From the NCBI RefSeq assembly GCF_001729785.1, contig NZ_CP017183.1, positions 3,968,001 to 4,032,000 of the forward strand: a DNA stretch of 64,000 bases. The letters are read 5' to 3'. Positions 1 through 9,552 of this stretch are shown one piece after another. This stretch comes from Enterobacter hormaechei subsp. xiangfangensis (GTDB lineage Bacteria; Pseudomonadota; Gammaproteobacteria; Enterobacterales; Enterobacteriaceae). Each line of letters opens with the position of its first letter. The stretch's first letter is position 1. The translations under genes were made by a program, and so were the position numbers. A model generated the notes under the pieces. The model was given only the letters and a program-made list of their open reading frames with translations, made no database searches and was not told the origin of the DNA.

Positions 1-71
1 ACCTGATTTTCTGCCGCAGCGGAAAATGAAATTGCTGCACAAATAAAAAGGGACAAGGTACTTTTTTTCAT
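1..71 (-). CDS. N-terminal end of an exported protein, possibly a fimbrial subunit (partial)
   Basis: Reading leftwards from an ATG at 71, the frame gives a short lysine-rich start, a hydrophobic stretch (LSLFICAAISFSAAA) and a likely signal peptidase site (SAAA-EN), then runs off the window. This is a typical Sec signal peptide. An AAGGA ribosome-binding site lies about 11 bases upstream. A secreted or fimbrial subunit would fit the two-component-like regulator next door, but only 23 codons are visible, so the family is a guess. Confidence 0.5.
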   Translation of the reverse strand, partial: MKKSTLSLFICAAISFSAAAENQ

Positions 72-410
72 GGTAATCACGGTTCCTTTGTGAATCGACA
101 TTTCTCCTTTTTCAGTATCTGTGATACATGCACCGTGATGAATAAGAGCATCCTAATCTGGGGGAACGATCTTTCTATAATTGAATAAGAAAAATCTTTA
201 ACTCGTTTCTTTATATTTCGCAACGCGAGGATACACCTGGATACAAAAACCGTAAAGATTAATCATAATGAAATAATCAACATCCACCGCCGTTAAAAAT
301 ACTCTCATTGTTACTGCTATTTTACCGCAGTCTGGATTTTAATAAGGATATATCTTGCGAGGGTTTCCAAACCCGCCATTATCATGTAAGGGTTAATACG
401 ACGCATCATT
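72..410. promoter_or_regulatory. AT-rich divergent intergenic region
   Basis: This 339-bp gap separates the leftward exported-protein gene from the rightward regulator. It is AT-rich and must hold both promoters. A TATAAT hexamer lies at 176-181 but has no good -35 partner, so no promoter is assigned with confidence. No open frame here looks like a gene. Confidence 0.35.
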
Positions 411-1091
411 ATGGACATTAAAATCGTTATCGCTGAAGAATCCTCGTTGATTCGCCGCGGCTTATCCTCAATGATGCAAGCGCTCTCGTTACCCGCCTCA
501 GGCATGAATCAGAGATGTGTTTTGACCGGTGAAGCAACCTCTTCCGCAGAACTTCTGTCGCTTCTGGGTCAGCATAACCCCGATATCGTTATCCTCAGCT
601 ATTCACTGACAACCAGCTTTAATCGCTCTCCTCTCACGGGTATGGACGGTCTGAAGCTGTTGAGATGGCTCCATCAGACTTATCCTGCGCTCAGCATTAT
701 CCTGCTCTCGCCCTATGCAAACGCCATGTTTATTCGTCAGGCGCTAAAGGAAGGCGTCAGATCGTATTTGTCGCGGGATATCAACGAGAAAACATTAAGC
801 CAGGCGATTGCTACAGTTCTTAAAGGTGAGATCTTTATCGAAAGCCAGCTGGTAAATATGCTTTTTCGTCATGAGATGACAGATATAGAGAAACTCTCGC
901 CGCGGGAAATCGATGTGCTGCGTCTGATATGTAACGGATTAAATTTAAAGGAGATTGCACAACATATGCACCTGAGCATCAAAACAGTCAGTGCGCATAA
1001 GATCCGGGCGATGGAAAAGCTGGATGTGCAAAACGACTGCCAGCTTTACTCGCTGATCATCAAGAACCAGATTTTCGACATCAGGATATAA
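411..1091 (+). CDS. RcsB/FimZ-like LuxR-family response regulator with degenerate receiver
   Basis: The 226-residue protein has a receiver-like domain (about 1-130) and a C-terminal LuxR-type helix-turn-helix (about 155-215, LSPREIDVLRLICNGLNLKEIA then KTVSAHKIRAMEKL). The spacing around residues 63-80 and the C-terminal helix resemble RcsB. The receiver appears non-functional as a phospho-acceptor: at the end of strand beta-3 (PDIVILSYSL) Ser63 stands where Asp is expected. The usual acidic pair near residue 10 is EE-S rather than DD, and the conserved lysine near the end of the domain is replaced (YLSRD). It probably acts without phosphorylation or by pairing with another regulator. It sits divergently from a secreted-protein gene, so control of a surface structure is plausible. 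There is no strong ribosome-binding site at the ATG used. Confidence 0.8.
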   Translation: MDIKIVIAEESSLIRRGLSSMMQALSLPASGMNQRCVLTGEATSSAELLSLLGQHNPDIVILSYSLTTSFNRSPLTGMDGLKLLRWLHQTYPALSIILLSPYANAMFIRQALKEGVRSYLSRDINEKTLSQAIATVLKGEIFIESQLVNMLFRHEMTDIEKLSPREIDVLRLICNGLNLKEIAQHMHLSIKTVSAHKIRAMEKLDVQNDCQLYSLIIKNQIFDIRI

Positions 1092-1122
1092 AACTCCCCC
1101 GCCGCGATGACGGGAGAGCCGT

Positions 1123-2136
1123 TCACGCCTCAGGCAGCTCCGCCAGCGGCCAGCGCGGACGCACGGACACGCTCAGGTCAGCCGTTGCGCCAGCGTTCAG
1201 GCGCACCATCCCGGCGTAGGCGATCATCGCCCCGTTATCGGTACAAAATTCAGGACGCGCGTAGAACACTTCCCCACGACGCTTTTGCATCATCTCTGCA
1301 AGCTTCGCGCGCAGCGTACGGTTGGCGCTCACGCCGCCTGCCATCACCAGGCGCTTAAAGCCGGTCTGATCCAGCGCGCGTTTGCACTTGATCATCAGCG
1401 TATCCACCACCGCATCTTCGAACGCACGAGCGATGTCGGCACGCGTCTGCTCGCTGTCGTCGTTATTGCGGATGGTGTTCGCCGCGAAGGTTTTCAAACC
1501 GGAGAAGCTGAAATCCAGCCCCGGACGATCAGTCATCGGCCGTGGGAAGACAAAGCGCCCTTCCGTGCCCTGTGCGGCCATTTTCGAGAGCATCGGGCCG
1601 CCCGGGTAATCCAGCCCCAGCAGCTTGGCGGTTTTGTCGAAGGCTTCACCGGCTGCATCGTCAATTGACTCGCCCAGCAGCTCATACTTGCCAATACCCG
1701 TTACGCTGATCAGTTGGGTATGACCACCGGAAACCAGCAGCGCCACAAACGGGAACGCTGGCGGATTGTCTTCCAGCATCGGCGCCAGAAGGTGCCCTTC
1801 CATATGGTGAACCGGAATGGCCGGAACATCCCACGCGAAGGCCAGTGAACGCCCTACCGTTGCGCCGACCAGCAGCGCGCCGACCAGGCCCGGTCCTGCG
1901 GTATAGGCCACGGCATCAATATCTTTTGCACTCAACCCGGCCTCTTTCAGCGCCACCTGGATCAGGGGAACCGTTTTACGCACGTGGTCACGAGAGGCCA
2001 GTTCAGGCACGACGCCGCCGTAGTCAGCGTGCAATTTCACCTGACTATACAGTTGGTTGGCCAGAAGCCCTTTTTCGTCGTCGTAAATCGCGATGCCGGT
2101 TTCATCGCAGGATGTTTCAATACCCAGTACACGCAT
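1123..2136 (-). CDS. tsaD: tRNA N6-threonylcarbamoyladenosine transferase TsaD
   Basis: TsaD transfers the threonylcarbamoyl group from threonylcarbamoyl-AMP to A37 of tRNAs that read ANN codons, working in the cytoplasm with TsaB and TsaE. The 337-residue length matches E. coli TsaD. The N-terminal [13 protein letters not shown] motif of the ASKHA fold is present, as is the metal-binding HHMEGH with His111 and His115. The gene is transcribed away from rpsU, the usual enterobacterial arrangement. Confidence 0.97.
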   Translation of the reverse strand: MRVLGIETSCDETGIAIYDDEKGLLANQLYSQVKLHADYGGVVPELASRDHVRKTVPLIQVALKEAGLSAKDIDAVAYTAGPGLVGALLVGATVGRSLAFAWDVPAIPVHHMEGHLLAPMLEDNPPAFPFVALLVSGGHTQLISVTGIGKYELLGESIDDAAGEAFDKTAKLLGLDYPGGPMLSKMAAQGTEGRFVFPRPMTDRPGLDFSFSGLKTFAANTIRNNDDSEQTRADIARAFEDAVVDTLMIKCKRALDQTGFKRLVMAGGVSANRTLRAKLAEMMQKRRGEVFYARPEFCTDNGAMIAYAGMVRLNAGATADLSVSVRPRWPLAELPEA

Positions 2137-2272
2137 GACTTGTTTTACCTCGTTTCAATACCGCGCAGTGTAGAGCCTGGGCGGATTGTTGTAAAACTTT
2201 GTTCGCCCCAGGAAGAAGCCTCGTGTATACTCCTCACCCTTATTAAAGTCCCTTTCAAAATCGCATCGGTGC

Positions 2273-2302
2273 TTTACAAAGCAGCAGCATTTGCAGTAAA
2301 AT
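2273..2302 (+). promoter_or_regulatory. Promoter of the rpsU-dnaG-rpoD operon (P2-like)
   Basis: TTTACA (2273-2278) and TAAAAT (2297-2302) are separated by 18 bases and lie about 70 bases before rpsU. A second -10-like TATACT at 2226-2231 may mark an upstream promoter, as E. coli has two promoters here. A GCTGGCG/TGCCAGC hairpin at about 2322-2340 lies in the leader. Confidence 0.65.
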
Positions 2303-2333
2303 TCCGCACCATTTTGAAATAAGCTGGCGTTGA

Positions 2334-2588
<255 letters not shown>

Positions 2589-2593
2589 TCTGT

Positions 2594-2610
2594 TGAGGGC
2601 CACAGCCCTC
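2594..2610 (+). terminator. Weak internal hairpin between rpsU and dnaG
   Basis: GAGGGC-CACA-GCCCTC forms a short stem-loop just after the rpsU stop, without a U-run. In E. coli a partial terminator (T1) at this place sets the high S21 to primase ratio. Partial termination here is inferred from that. Confidence 0.5.
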
Positions 2611-2703
2611 AATTGACAGACAGAGTTGTAGTCGTAAGGCCGTGCTTCCGGAAGGAATGCGCGGCTTGTTTTCGTTTATAAGTCGCTTAAATTTTTGGGG
2701 CAT

Positions 2704-4449
2704 ATGGCCGGAAGAATCCCACGCGTTTTCATCAATGACCTGCTTGCCAGAACCGACATCGTCGATCTCATCGACGCGCGGGTGAAGCTAAAAAAGCAGG
2801 GCAAGAACTACCATGCGTGCTGTCCGTTCCATAACGAAAAAACCCCCTCTTTCACCGTAAACGGTGAAAAGCAGTTCTACCATTGCTTCGGCTGTGGCGC
2901 ACACGGTAATGCCGTCGATTTTTTGATGAACTACGACAAGCTCGAGTTCGTTGAAACCGTCGAAGAGCTGGCGGCGATGCATAACCTTGAAGTGCCGTAT
3001 GAAGCGGGCAGTGGGCCAAGTCAGATCGAGCGCCATCAGCGGCAAACGCTGTACCAACTGATGGATGGCCTGAATTCGTTTTACCAACAGTCTCTTAAGC
3101 ACTCTGCGGCTGAGCCTGCGCGTCAGTATCTGAACAAGCGCGGACTGAGTGACGATGTGATTGCGCGTTTCGCTATTGGTTACGCCCCGCCCGGCTGGGA
3201 CAACGTGTTAAAGCGTTTTGGCGGCAATAGCGAAGATCGTAAATCCCTCATCGACGCAGGCATGCTGGTCACCAACGACCAGGGACGAAGCTACGACCGC
3301 TTCCGTGAACGGGTGATGTTCCCGATCCGCGACAAGCGTGGCCGGGTGATAGGTTTTGGTGGTCGCGTGCTGGGTGATGCCCTGCCGAAATACCTTAACT
3401 CCCCGGAAACCGATATTTTCCATAAGGGCCGCCAGCTTTACGGTCTTTATGAGGCACAGCAGGATAATGCGGAACCTCCGCGTCTTCTGGTCGTCGAAGG
3501 CTATATGGATGTTGTTGCGCTGGCGCAGTACGACATTAACTATGCCGTTGCGTCGCTGGGAACGTCCACCACGGCGGACCATATCCAGCTGCTGTTCCGC
3601 GTCACCAACAACGTGATTTGCTGTTACGACGGTGACCGCGCAGGACGCGACGCCGCCTGGCGAGCGCTGGAAACCGCGTTGCCGTATATGACCGACGGGC
3701 GTCAGTTACGCTTTATGTTCCTGCCCGACGGTGAAGACCCGGATACGCTGGTGCGTAAAGAGGGCAAAGCGGCGTTTGAAGCGCGGATGGAGCAGGCTCA
3801 GCCGCTCTCCACGTTTCTGTTTAACAGCCTGATGCCGCAGGTTGATTTGAGTACCCCTGACGGGCGCGCGCAGCTCAGCACGCTGGCGCTGCCGTTAATC
3901 AGCCAGGTGCCCGGCGAAACGCTGCGCATCTATCTGCGTCAGGAGTTAGGCAACAAGCTCGGCATTCTGGATGACAGCCAGCTTGAACGTTTAATGCCGA
4001 AACAGGCTGAAAACGGCACGGTACGCCCCGCGCCTCAGCTAAAACGCACAACCATGCGTATACTGATAGGGTTGCTGGTACAAAACCCCGAACTTGCTCC
4101 GCAAGTGCCGTCGCTGGCGGGTTTGAACCACGAAAAATTGCCCGGGCTTGGCTTATTTTCAGAATTGGTCAACACTTGTTTGTCTCAGCCAGGTCTGACC
4201 ACCGGACAACTTTTAGAGCATTATCGCGGCACAAAAGAGGCCGCTACCCTTGAAAAACTGTCGATGTGGGACGATATAGCAGATAAGGATATCGCAGAAA
4301 AAACGTTCACCGACTCACTCAACCATATGTTTGATTCGATGCTTGAGTTGCGCCAGGAAGAGTTGATAGCTCGCGAGCGCACCCATGGCCTAAGCAGCGA
4401 AGAACGCCGGGAGCTCTGGATGATTAACCAGGAACTGGCGAAGAAATAA
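2704..4449 (+). CDS. dnaG: DNA primase DnaG
   Basis: DnaG makes RNA primers at the replication fork in contact with DnaB helicase. The order is an N-terminal zinc-binding domain with Cys40, His43, Cys61 and Cys64, a TOPRIM catalytic core (VVEGYMDV and the acidic YDGDRAGRDAA), and a C-terminal helicase-binding domain. The ATG at 2704 gives 581 residues, the E. coli length. An in-frame TTG at 2695 would add three residues and is less likely. The gene lies in the rpsU-dnaG-rpoD operon. Confidence 0.98.
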   Translation: MAGRIPRVFINDLLARTDIVDLIDARVKLKKQGKNYHACCPFHNEKTPSFTVNGEKQFYHCFGCGAHGNAVDFLMNYDKLEFVETVEELAAMHNLEVPYEAGSGPSQIERHQRQTLYQLMDGLNSFYQQSLKHSAAEPARQYLNKRGLSDDVIARFAIGYAPPGWDNVLKRFGGNSEDRKSLIDAGMLVTNDQGRSYDRFRERVMFPIRDKRGRVIGFGGRVLGDALPKYLNSPETDIFHKGRQLYGLYEAQQDNAEPPRLLVVEGYMDVVALAQYDINYAVASLGTSTTADHIQLLFRVTNNVICCYDGDRAGRDAAWRALETALPYMTDGRQLRFMFLPDGEDPDTLVRKEGKAAFEARMEQAQPLSTFLFNSLMPQVDLSTPDGRAQLSTLALPLISQVPGETLRIYLRQELGNKLGILDDSQLERLMPKQAENGTVRPAPQLKRTTMRILIGLLVQNPELAPQVPSLAGLNHEKLPGLGLFSELVNTCLSQPGLTTGQLLEHYRGTKEAATLEKLSMWDDIADKDIAEKTFTDSLNHMFDSMLELRQEELIARERTHGLSSEERRELWMINQELAKK

Positions 4450-4601
4450 AAAATTTAACGGCTTAAGTGCCGAATATCGATCGGGAAGCCCCCGGCAGCC
4501 GCACTGAGAGGCAGCGGCAAAAATATAAGTACGCCCTCGCTTTAAAGGTTGGCAGCCCATCGCCGACACCAATCAAACGAATTAAGTGTGGATACCGTCT
4601 T

Positions 4602-6446
4602 ATGGAGCAAAACCCGCAGTCACAGCTGAAACTTCTTGTCCAACGCGGTAAGGAGCAAGGCTATCTGACCTATGCCGAGGTCAATGACCATCTGCCGGAA
4701 GATATCGTCGATTCAGATCAGATCGAAGATATCATCCAAATGATCAATGACATGGGCATTCAGGTGATGGAAGAAGCACCGGATGCCGATGATCTGTTGC
4801 TGGCTGAAACCTCCAACAACACTGACGAAGATGCGGAAGAAGCTGCTGCACAGGTACTGTCCAGCGTGGAATCTGAAATCGGGCGTACCACTGACCCGGT
4901 CCGCATGTACATGCGCGAAATGGGTACCGTTGAACTGTTGACCCGCGAAGGCGAAATTGACATCGCAAAACGCATCGAAGACGGGATCAACCAGGTTCAG
5001 TGCTCTGTTGCCGAATACCCGGAAGCGATCACCTATCTGCTGGAGCAGTACGATCGCGTTGAAGCAGAAGAAGCGCGTCTGTCCGATCTGATCACTGGCT
5101 TTGTCGACCCGAACGCTGAAGAAGATATGGCGCCAACCGCCACTCACGTCGGTTCTGAGCTGTCTCAGGAAGAGATGGATGACGACGAAGACGAAGATGA
5201 AGAAGAAGACGACGACAGCAGCGATGACGACAACAGCATCGACCCTGAACTGGCGCGTGAGAAATTTGCCGAGCTGCGTACCCAGTACGAAGTGACGCGT
5301 GACACCATCAAAGCGAAAGGCCGCAGCCATGCCGCCGCTCAGGAAGAGATCCTGAAGCTGTCTGAAGTGTTCAAACAGTTCCGCCTGGTGCCAAAACAGT
5401 TCGACTACCTGGTGAACAGCATGCGCGTGATGATGGATCGCGTACGTACCCAGGAACGTATCATCATGAAGCTGTGCGTTGAACAGTGCAAAATGCCGAA
5501 GAAGAACTTCATCACCCTCTTCACCGGCAACGAAACCAGCGAAACCTGGTTCAACGCCGCTATCGCGATGAACAAGCCGTGGTCTGAAAAGCTGCACGAC
5601 GTGAAAGAAGACGTACAGCGCGGCCTGCAAAAACTGCATCAGATTGAAGAAGAGACCGGCCTGACCATCGAGCAGGTGAAAGACATCAACCGTCGTATGT
5701 CCATCGGTGAAGCGAAAGCCCGCCGTGCGAAGAAAGAGATGGTTGAAGCAAACTTACGTCTGGTTATCTCTATCGCCAAGAAATACACCAACCGTGGCCT
5801 GCAATTCCTGGATCTGATTCAGGAAGGCAACATCGGTCTGATGAAAGCGGTAGATAAGTTTGAATACCGTCGTGGTTACAAGTTCTCCACCTATGCTACC
5901 TGGTGGATCCGTCAGGCGATCACCCGCTCTATCGCAGACCAGGCGCGCACCATCCGTATTCCGGTGCATATGATTGAGACCATCAACAAACTCAACCGTA
6001 TCTCTCGCCAGATGTTGCAGGAGATGGGCCGCGAGCCGACGCCGGAAGAGCTGGCTGAACGCATGCTGATGCCGGAAGACAAGATCCGTAAAGTGCTGAA
6101 AATCGCTAAAGAGCCAATCTCCATGGAAACGCCAATCGGTGATGATGAAGATTCGCATCTGGGTGATTTCATCGAGGATACCACCCTCGAGCTGCCGCTG
6201 GACTCTGCCACCACCGAGAGCCTGCGTGCCGCTACGCACGACGTGCTGGCTGGCCTGACCGCCCGTGAAGCCAAAGTGCTGCGTATGCGTTTCGGTATCG
6301 ACATGAACACCGACCACACGCTGGAAGAAGTGGGTAAACAGTTTGACGTGACCCGCGAACGTATCCGTCAGATCGAAGCGAAGGCGCTGCGTAAACTGCG
6401 CCATCCGAGCCGCTCTGAAGTGCTGCGTAGCTTCCTGGACGATTAA
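4602..6446 (+). CDS. rpoD: RNA polymerase primary sigma factor RpoD (sigma70)
   Basis: The 614-residue protein is the housekeeping sigma factor. Region 1.1 starts at [13 protein letters not shown] long acidic run of Asp and Glu lies in the non-conserved region. Regions 2.3-2.4 carry [10 protein letters not shown] and region 4.2 carries [20 protein letters not shown]. The open frame extends upstream to 4467 through sequence that does not resemble sigma, so the ATG at 4602 is chosen by family length (613 in E. coli). The 150-base gap after dnaG corresponds to the region where E. coli processes the operon mRNA. Confidence 0.98.
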   Translation: MEQNPQSQLKLLVQRGKEQGYLTYAEVNDHLPEDIVDSDQIEDIIQMINDMGIQVMEEAPDADDLLLAETSNNTDEDAEEAAAQVLSSVESEIGRTTDPVRMYMREMGTVELLTREGEIDIAKRIEDGINQVQCSVAEYPEAITYLLEQYDRVEAEEARLSDLITGFVDPNAEEDMAPTATHVGSELSQEEMDDDEDEDEEEDDDSSDDDNSIDPELAREKFAELRTQYEVTRDTIKAKGRSHAAAQEEILKLSEVFKQFRLVPKQFDYLVNSMRVMMDRVRTQERIIMKLCVEQCKMPKKNFITLFTGNETSETWFNAAIAMNKPWSEKLHDVKEDVQRGLQKLHQIEEETGLTIEQVKDINRRMSIGEAKARRAKKEMVEANLRLVISIAKKYTNRGLQFLDLIQEGNIGLMKAVDKFEYRRGYKFSTYATWWIRQAITRSIADQARTIRIPVHMIETINKLNRISRQMLQEMGREPTPEELAERMLMPEDKIRKVLKIAKEPISMETPIGDDEDSHLGDFIEDTTLELPLDSATTESLRAATHDVLAGLTAREAKVLRMRFGIDMNTDHTLEEVGKQFDVTRERIRQIEAKALRKLRHPSRSEVLRSFLDD

Positions 6447-6460
6447 TCGGTCCTGAAATG

Positions 6461-6489
6461 AAAAAGCTCCCAATCGGGAGCTTTTTTTT
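6461..6489 (+). terminator. Rho-independent terminator of the rpoD operon
   Basis: AAGCTCCC-AAT-CGGGAGCTT followed by a run of T lies 15 bases after the rpoD stop. A leading A-run means it could also work for leftward transcription from mug. Confidence 0.92.
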
Positions 6490-6496
6490 GTTTATT

Positions 6497-6540
6497 CCCT
6501 CTCCCTGTGGGAGAGGGTCAGGGTGAGGGCATCAGGCCGC
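6497..6540. repeat. REP-like palindrome, CCCTCTCCC type
   Basis: CCCTCTCCC-TGT-GGGAGAGGG is followed by a G-rich tail (TCAGGGTGAGGGCATCAGGCC). The same unit recurs at 25154, 31396, 32979, 41672, 45580, 61369-61514 and 61858, always between genes. Confidence 0.85.
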
Positions 6541-6547
6541 AGAGGAG

Positions 6548-7054
6548 CTAAAGCCCCCTCACCACAAGCGCCTCATCAAGTTCCCGATACGCCTCCACCA
6601 GCTTGTCCAGCGTCGCCCTGTTCAGCCCGCTGGGGTTCGGCAACACCCAAACCTGCGTTACGCCAATGGTAATGTTCTGCTTACCCCACTTCACACCGCG
6701 CTGGCTGAACGCCTGCTCGTAGGCCTGCTTGCCGAGGATCGCCAGCGCCGCGGGCTGATAGTCTTCAATTTTCGCGATCAGCTCACGCCCGCCAGCGCGC
6801 AGCTCATGCAGATTCACTTCGCTCGCCTGCACCGTGGGTCGCTCGACCAGCATGGTGATGCCACAGCGCGTATCCAGCAGCTGCTGCTCTTCTTCCGGCT
6901 TAAGCTGTTTGTCGGTAAATCCGGCCTGGTGGATCACCTTCCAGAAGCGATTTCCCGGATGAGCAAAGTGAAAACCGGTGTGCGCCGATGACTTGCCCGG
7001 ATTAATACCGCAGAACACCACCCGCAGGCCAGGGGCCAGAATATCGTTGATCAT
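6548..7054 (-). CDS. mug: G/U mismatch-specific DNA glycosylase Mug
   Basis: Mug removes uracil or ethenocytosine opposite guanine. The 168-residue protein carries the family's GINPG active-site motif with Asn18 and the second motif NPSGLN near residue 140. Length and location between rpoD and ileX match E. coli. It is transcribed convergently with rpoD, with the terminator and one REP unit between them. Confidence 0.96.
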   Translation of the reverse strand: MINDILAPGLRVVFCGINPGKSSAHTGFHFAHPGNRFWKVIHQAGFTDKQLKPEEEQQLLDTRCGITMLVERPTVQASEVNLHELRAGGRELIAKIEDYQPAALAILGKQAYEQAFSQRGVKWGKQNITIGVTQVWVLPNPSGLNRATLDKLVEAYRELDEALVVRGL

Positions 7055-7178
7055 CTCTACTCCTGTCTATGCATCTTAAGATAAGTATAAAGGATTGATT
7101 ATGCGTTGTTTATAAAAACAGCAGGCAGGTGTGAATGGCTGGATTGCTGAGGGGAGTTACTTTATAATTCACCGCCAC

Positions 7179-7254
7179 GGCCCCTTAGCTCAGTGGTTAG
7201 AGCAGGCGACTCATAATCGCTTGGTCGCTGGTTCAAGTCCAGCAGGGGCCACCA
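7179..7254 (+). tRNA. ileX: tRNA-Ile2 (anticodon CAU, ileX)
   Basis: The 76 bases fold as a cloverleaf with acceptor stem GGCCCCT/AGGGGCC, an encoded CCA and a TTCAAGTCC T-loop. The anticodon loop is CTCATAA, so the anticodon is CAU. The sequence and position after mug match E. coli ileX, whose C34 is changed to lysidine by TilS so that it reads AUA. Automatic callers often label such genes Met. A TATAAT box lies at 7163-7168. Confidence 0.93.
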
Positions 7255-7280
7255 AATTTTAGCTTTAGAATCATCCAGTT

Positions 7281-7306
7281 AAGCCACTCGATTGAGTGGC
7301 TTTTTT
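7281..7306 (+). terminator. Terminator after ileX
   Basis: AAGCCACTC-GATT-GAGTGGCTT followed by a T-run, 26 bases after the tRNA. Confidence 0.9.
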
Positions 7307-7472
7307 GTAAGTAATCCACCACACGTAGCCCGGCCTGCCGCTTCCCCTCACAAACCCTAAAAACTAAAGAAATCCCCCATCGCGCCGATCATCATCCGTG
7401 TGTATTATTTCCTGTAGCTTTTACAACAACTAACCTTAACTCAAATACTTAAGCGCCAGAGCGAAAGGCATC

Positions 7473-8642
7473 ATGAGCACACCGATCAAACGGCTAGAAA
7501 TCATTAAAAATGCCATTGAGCTGGAAGATGACGACATCATCCGGAGCCAGTTGAAACGTCTCAAAGAGGAAGCCTTTGACGATGAACTCCTGTCCATCGT
7601 CGCGGCGCTTGAGCAGAAAAACTATACCGCAGCCCTTCGCGCTATCACCGCCTGGCTGCAAAGCCAGCGCGCCGTTACCCCGTGGCGTGACCCGCAGCTG
7701 GCGGCCAGCAAGCTGGAGCTAAAAGCCCTGGAAGAGCGTCTGCGCGATCTGATTGATCGTCGTAACGCCCGGGTACAGCAGCTTGATGAGTTCAACGATC
7801 TCTATTTCTCCCGCCTCGGGCCGTTGATGCAGCAGATCCTCGCCCTGCGTAAAACGCTGGCGGAGCTTAACCTGCGTCGTCAGCAGGCGGAGACGCGTCG
7901 CCGGGAAGAGGATTACCGCCGCTGCCAGAGCTATATGGCGCAGGCCGTAGAGGTTCTGACAACGCTCACCCGGCGCTGGCGAGATCTGCCTGCGGATTCC
8001 GTTCAGGCGGCAGAGGCGCGCAAGCATCTTCAGCAGCAAAGTAATCTGATTGCCAACCTGCTGGCCGAAGCGATGGAGCTGGAGACCGGTTTAACGCGCG
8101 AAGAAGAGCCGGCACGTCAGGCGCGCGATGAGGCCAACGAAGAGTACAAGAAGTATCGCGAACAGCATCATGATGCCGAAGTTCGCCTGCGTAAAGGCAA
8201 GGATCTCTCTGAAGAGGATCGGAACGAGCTGAAGCGGCTCTGGCGTCAGGCGAGCAAGTTATGCCACCCGGATCTGGTTGCCGATGATTTAAAAGAAGAA
8301 GCCAACAGGATGATGGTGCAACTCAACCAGGCCAAACAGCGCGGCGACGTGAAGGCCATTCGCTCGCTGGTCGCCCGTCTGCAACAAGGGTTTGAACCGA
8401 TGATGGCGAGCGACAGGCTGAACGACCTGGAACGTATTCGCAAAAAAATGGCACAGGTGCGTGAGCAAATCGACACCCTGGTGAACGAGCTGGCAGAGCT
8501 GGAGAAAGAAGAGTCCTGGCTGCTCGTCTCGTCGCTCAGCAATATGGAAGCCTACTTTGCCCAGCAGGAGAAAGCGCTGAAAGAGGTATGCGCCTCGCTC
8601 GAACATCAGGTGAGCGAAGCGCAGCTGGATCCCGCTGCCTGA
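7473..8642 (+). CDS. Coiled-coil protein with an internal J-domain-like segment
   Basis: The protein has 389 residues and no signal peptide or membrane segment. Long charged helices fill residues 75-245 and 310-380 and look like coiled coils. Between them, residues 248-300 resemble a DnaJ domain: a basic helix (ELKRLWRQASKL), the HPD tripeptide at 265-267, then a second helix (MMVQLNQAKQRGD). The HPD loop is the part of J-proteins that stimulates Hsp70, so a co-chaperone role is likely. The glycine/phenylalanine and zinc regions of DnaJ are absent. The gene lies between ileX and yqjH, where E. coli K-12 has nothing, and abuts the yqjH stop with no terminator. Clients are unknown. Confidence 0.75.
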   Translation: MSTPIKRLEIIKNAIELEDDDIIRSQLKRLKEEAFDDELLSIVAALEQKNYTAALRAITAWLQSQRAVTPWRDPQLAASKLELKALEERLRDLIDRRNARVQQLDEFNDLYFSRLGPLMQQILALRKTLAELNLRRQQAETRRREEDYRRCQSYMAQAVEVLTTLTRRWRDLPADSVQAAEARKHLQQQSNLIANLLAEAMELETGLTREEEPARQARDEANEEYKKYREQHHDAEVRLRKGKDLSEEDRNELKRLWRQASKLCHPDLVADDLKEEANRMMVQLNQAKQRGDVKAIRSLVARLQQGFEPMMASDRLNDLERIRKKMAQVREQIDTLVNELAELEKEESWLLVSSLSNMEAYFAQQEKALKEVCASLEHQVSEAQLDPAA

Positions 8643-9407
8643 TTATTTGGCGTGCCAGTACGCGCTGGCACGCACCAGCTGTGGGTCAATTGCGTCGGTT
8701 TCAAACTGACGGCTCAGGCGTTTTACCACTTTCCCCTCTCCGGTCAGCCAGATAAAGTAATCCTCTTCCGGCACGGCCAGCGCGGCAAGATGGTCGGCCA
8801 CCGCCTGCTCGTTGTGGCCGATAACCCAGGTGATGTTGAACCCGCTCAGGTGCGCCAGATAGTCCTGGTACGTCGCATCGCCCACGGTGACGATGGCGTG
8901 GATCGCCGGGCGAACAGGCAGTTTTGCGATGCTTTCTAAACGGCGGCGCAGCGCGGGCATGCCCGACTCGTCGCACACGTACAGCTGCCAGGCGTAATCT
9001 TCCGGCACCACCAGCGAACCACGCGGACCACCGATGGTCAGCTTGTCGCCCACCTTCGCCTCTACCGCCCAGTTGCTGGCAATGCCACCATCATGAACGA
9101 AGAAATCGAGCGCCAGCTCATGTTTTTCGTCATCGTACAGCGGGGTATAGTCACGCGCTTGCGGACGCACGCCGTCGCCCCAGTCGATGCCTTCATCAGT
9201 CACCACAGGCGGCACGAAAGTGGTGCCCGGTGCCGGGAAAAAGACTTTGGTATGGTCGTCAAAGCCGCGAGAGCTAAAGCCCTCCAGCGCCTCGCCGCCT
9301 AGCACAATGCGCTGAAATCCTGCACTGACTCGCTCAGTGCGCATCACGTTCAGCTCACGAAAACGCAGGTCATTGCGGACACGTTGAGGGTAACGGGTAG
9401 ATGCCAT
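8643..9407 (-). CDS. yqjH: NADPH-dependent ferric-chelate reductase YqjH (NfeF), siderophore-interacting family
   Basis: YqjH reduces ferric iron in siderophore complexes in the cytoplasm to release ferrous iron. The 254-residue protein has the FAD-binding motif ARDYTPLY (about residue 92) and HDGGIASNW, then a C-terminal SIP domain ending in SAYW. Length matches E. coli YqjH. It is divergent from its regulator yqjI. The shared region carries a Fur box and several YqjI-type palindromes, so control by iron and by nickel is expected. Confidence 0.94.
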   Translation of the reverse strand: MASTRYPQRVRNDLRFRELNVMRTERVSAGFQRIVLGGEALEGFSSRGFDDHTKVFFPAPGTTFVPPVVTDEGIDWGDGVRPQARDYTPLYDDEKHELALDFFVHDGGIASNWAVEAKVGDKLTIGGPRGSLVVPEDYAWQLYVCDESGMPALRRRLESIAKLPVRPAIHAIVTVGDATYQDYLAHLSGFNITWVIGHNEQAVADHLAALAVPEEDYFIWLTGEGKVVKRLSRQFETDAIDPQLVRASAYWHAK

Positions 9408-9431
9408 GTTGATGCCCTTCTCAGGTGAATA

Positions 9432-9536
9432 CGATATATCGGAATGATTTTTTAATGATAATGATTGCTATTAACTCAGAAATCAAGATCTTTTAGATTG
9501 CATCTGAATATATCTTAGATATAGTTTAGATATATC
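9432..9536. promoter_or_regulatory. Fur box and YqjI-type palindromes between yqjH and yqjI
   Basis: A Fur-like box, GATAATGATTGCTATTAAC (9457-9475), lies upstream of yqjH. Three AT-rich palindromes flank it: CGATATATCG (9432-9441), ATATCTTAGATAT (9510-9522) and GATATATC (9529-9536). The last lies just before the yqjI ribosome-binding site. E. coli YqjI binds palindromes of this kind and represses both genes. Assignment here rests on position and symmetry. Confidence 0.7.
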
Positions 9537-9552
9537 AAATTGAGGAAGAAAC

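Noticed and set aside
4713..5639. Long open frame antisense to rpoD (308 codons)
   Set aside because: It is complementary to strongly conserved sigma70 coding sequence, and its product has the low-complexity look of reversed acidic codons. No start signal.
7179..7254. tRNA-Met by anticodon CAU
   Set aside because: The sequence and location match ileX, the lysidine-modified isoleucine tRNA, rather than initiator or elongator Met tRNA.
7255..7472. Possible integration site or mobile element at the 3' end of ileX
   Set aside because: No integrase, no direct repeat of the tRNA end and no compositional break were seen. The J-domain gene may still be accessory.
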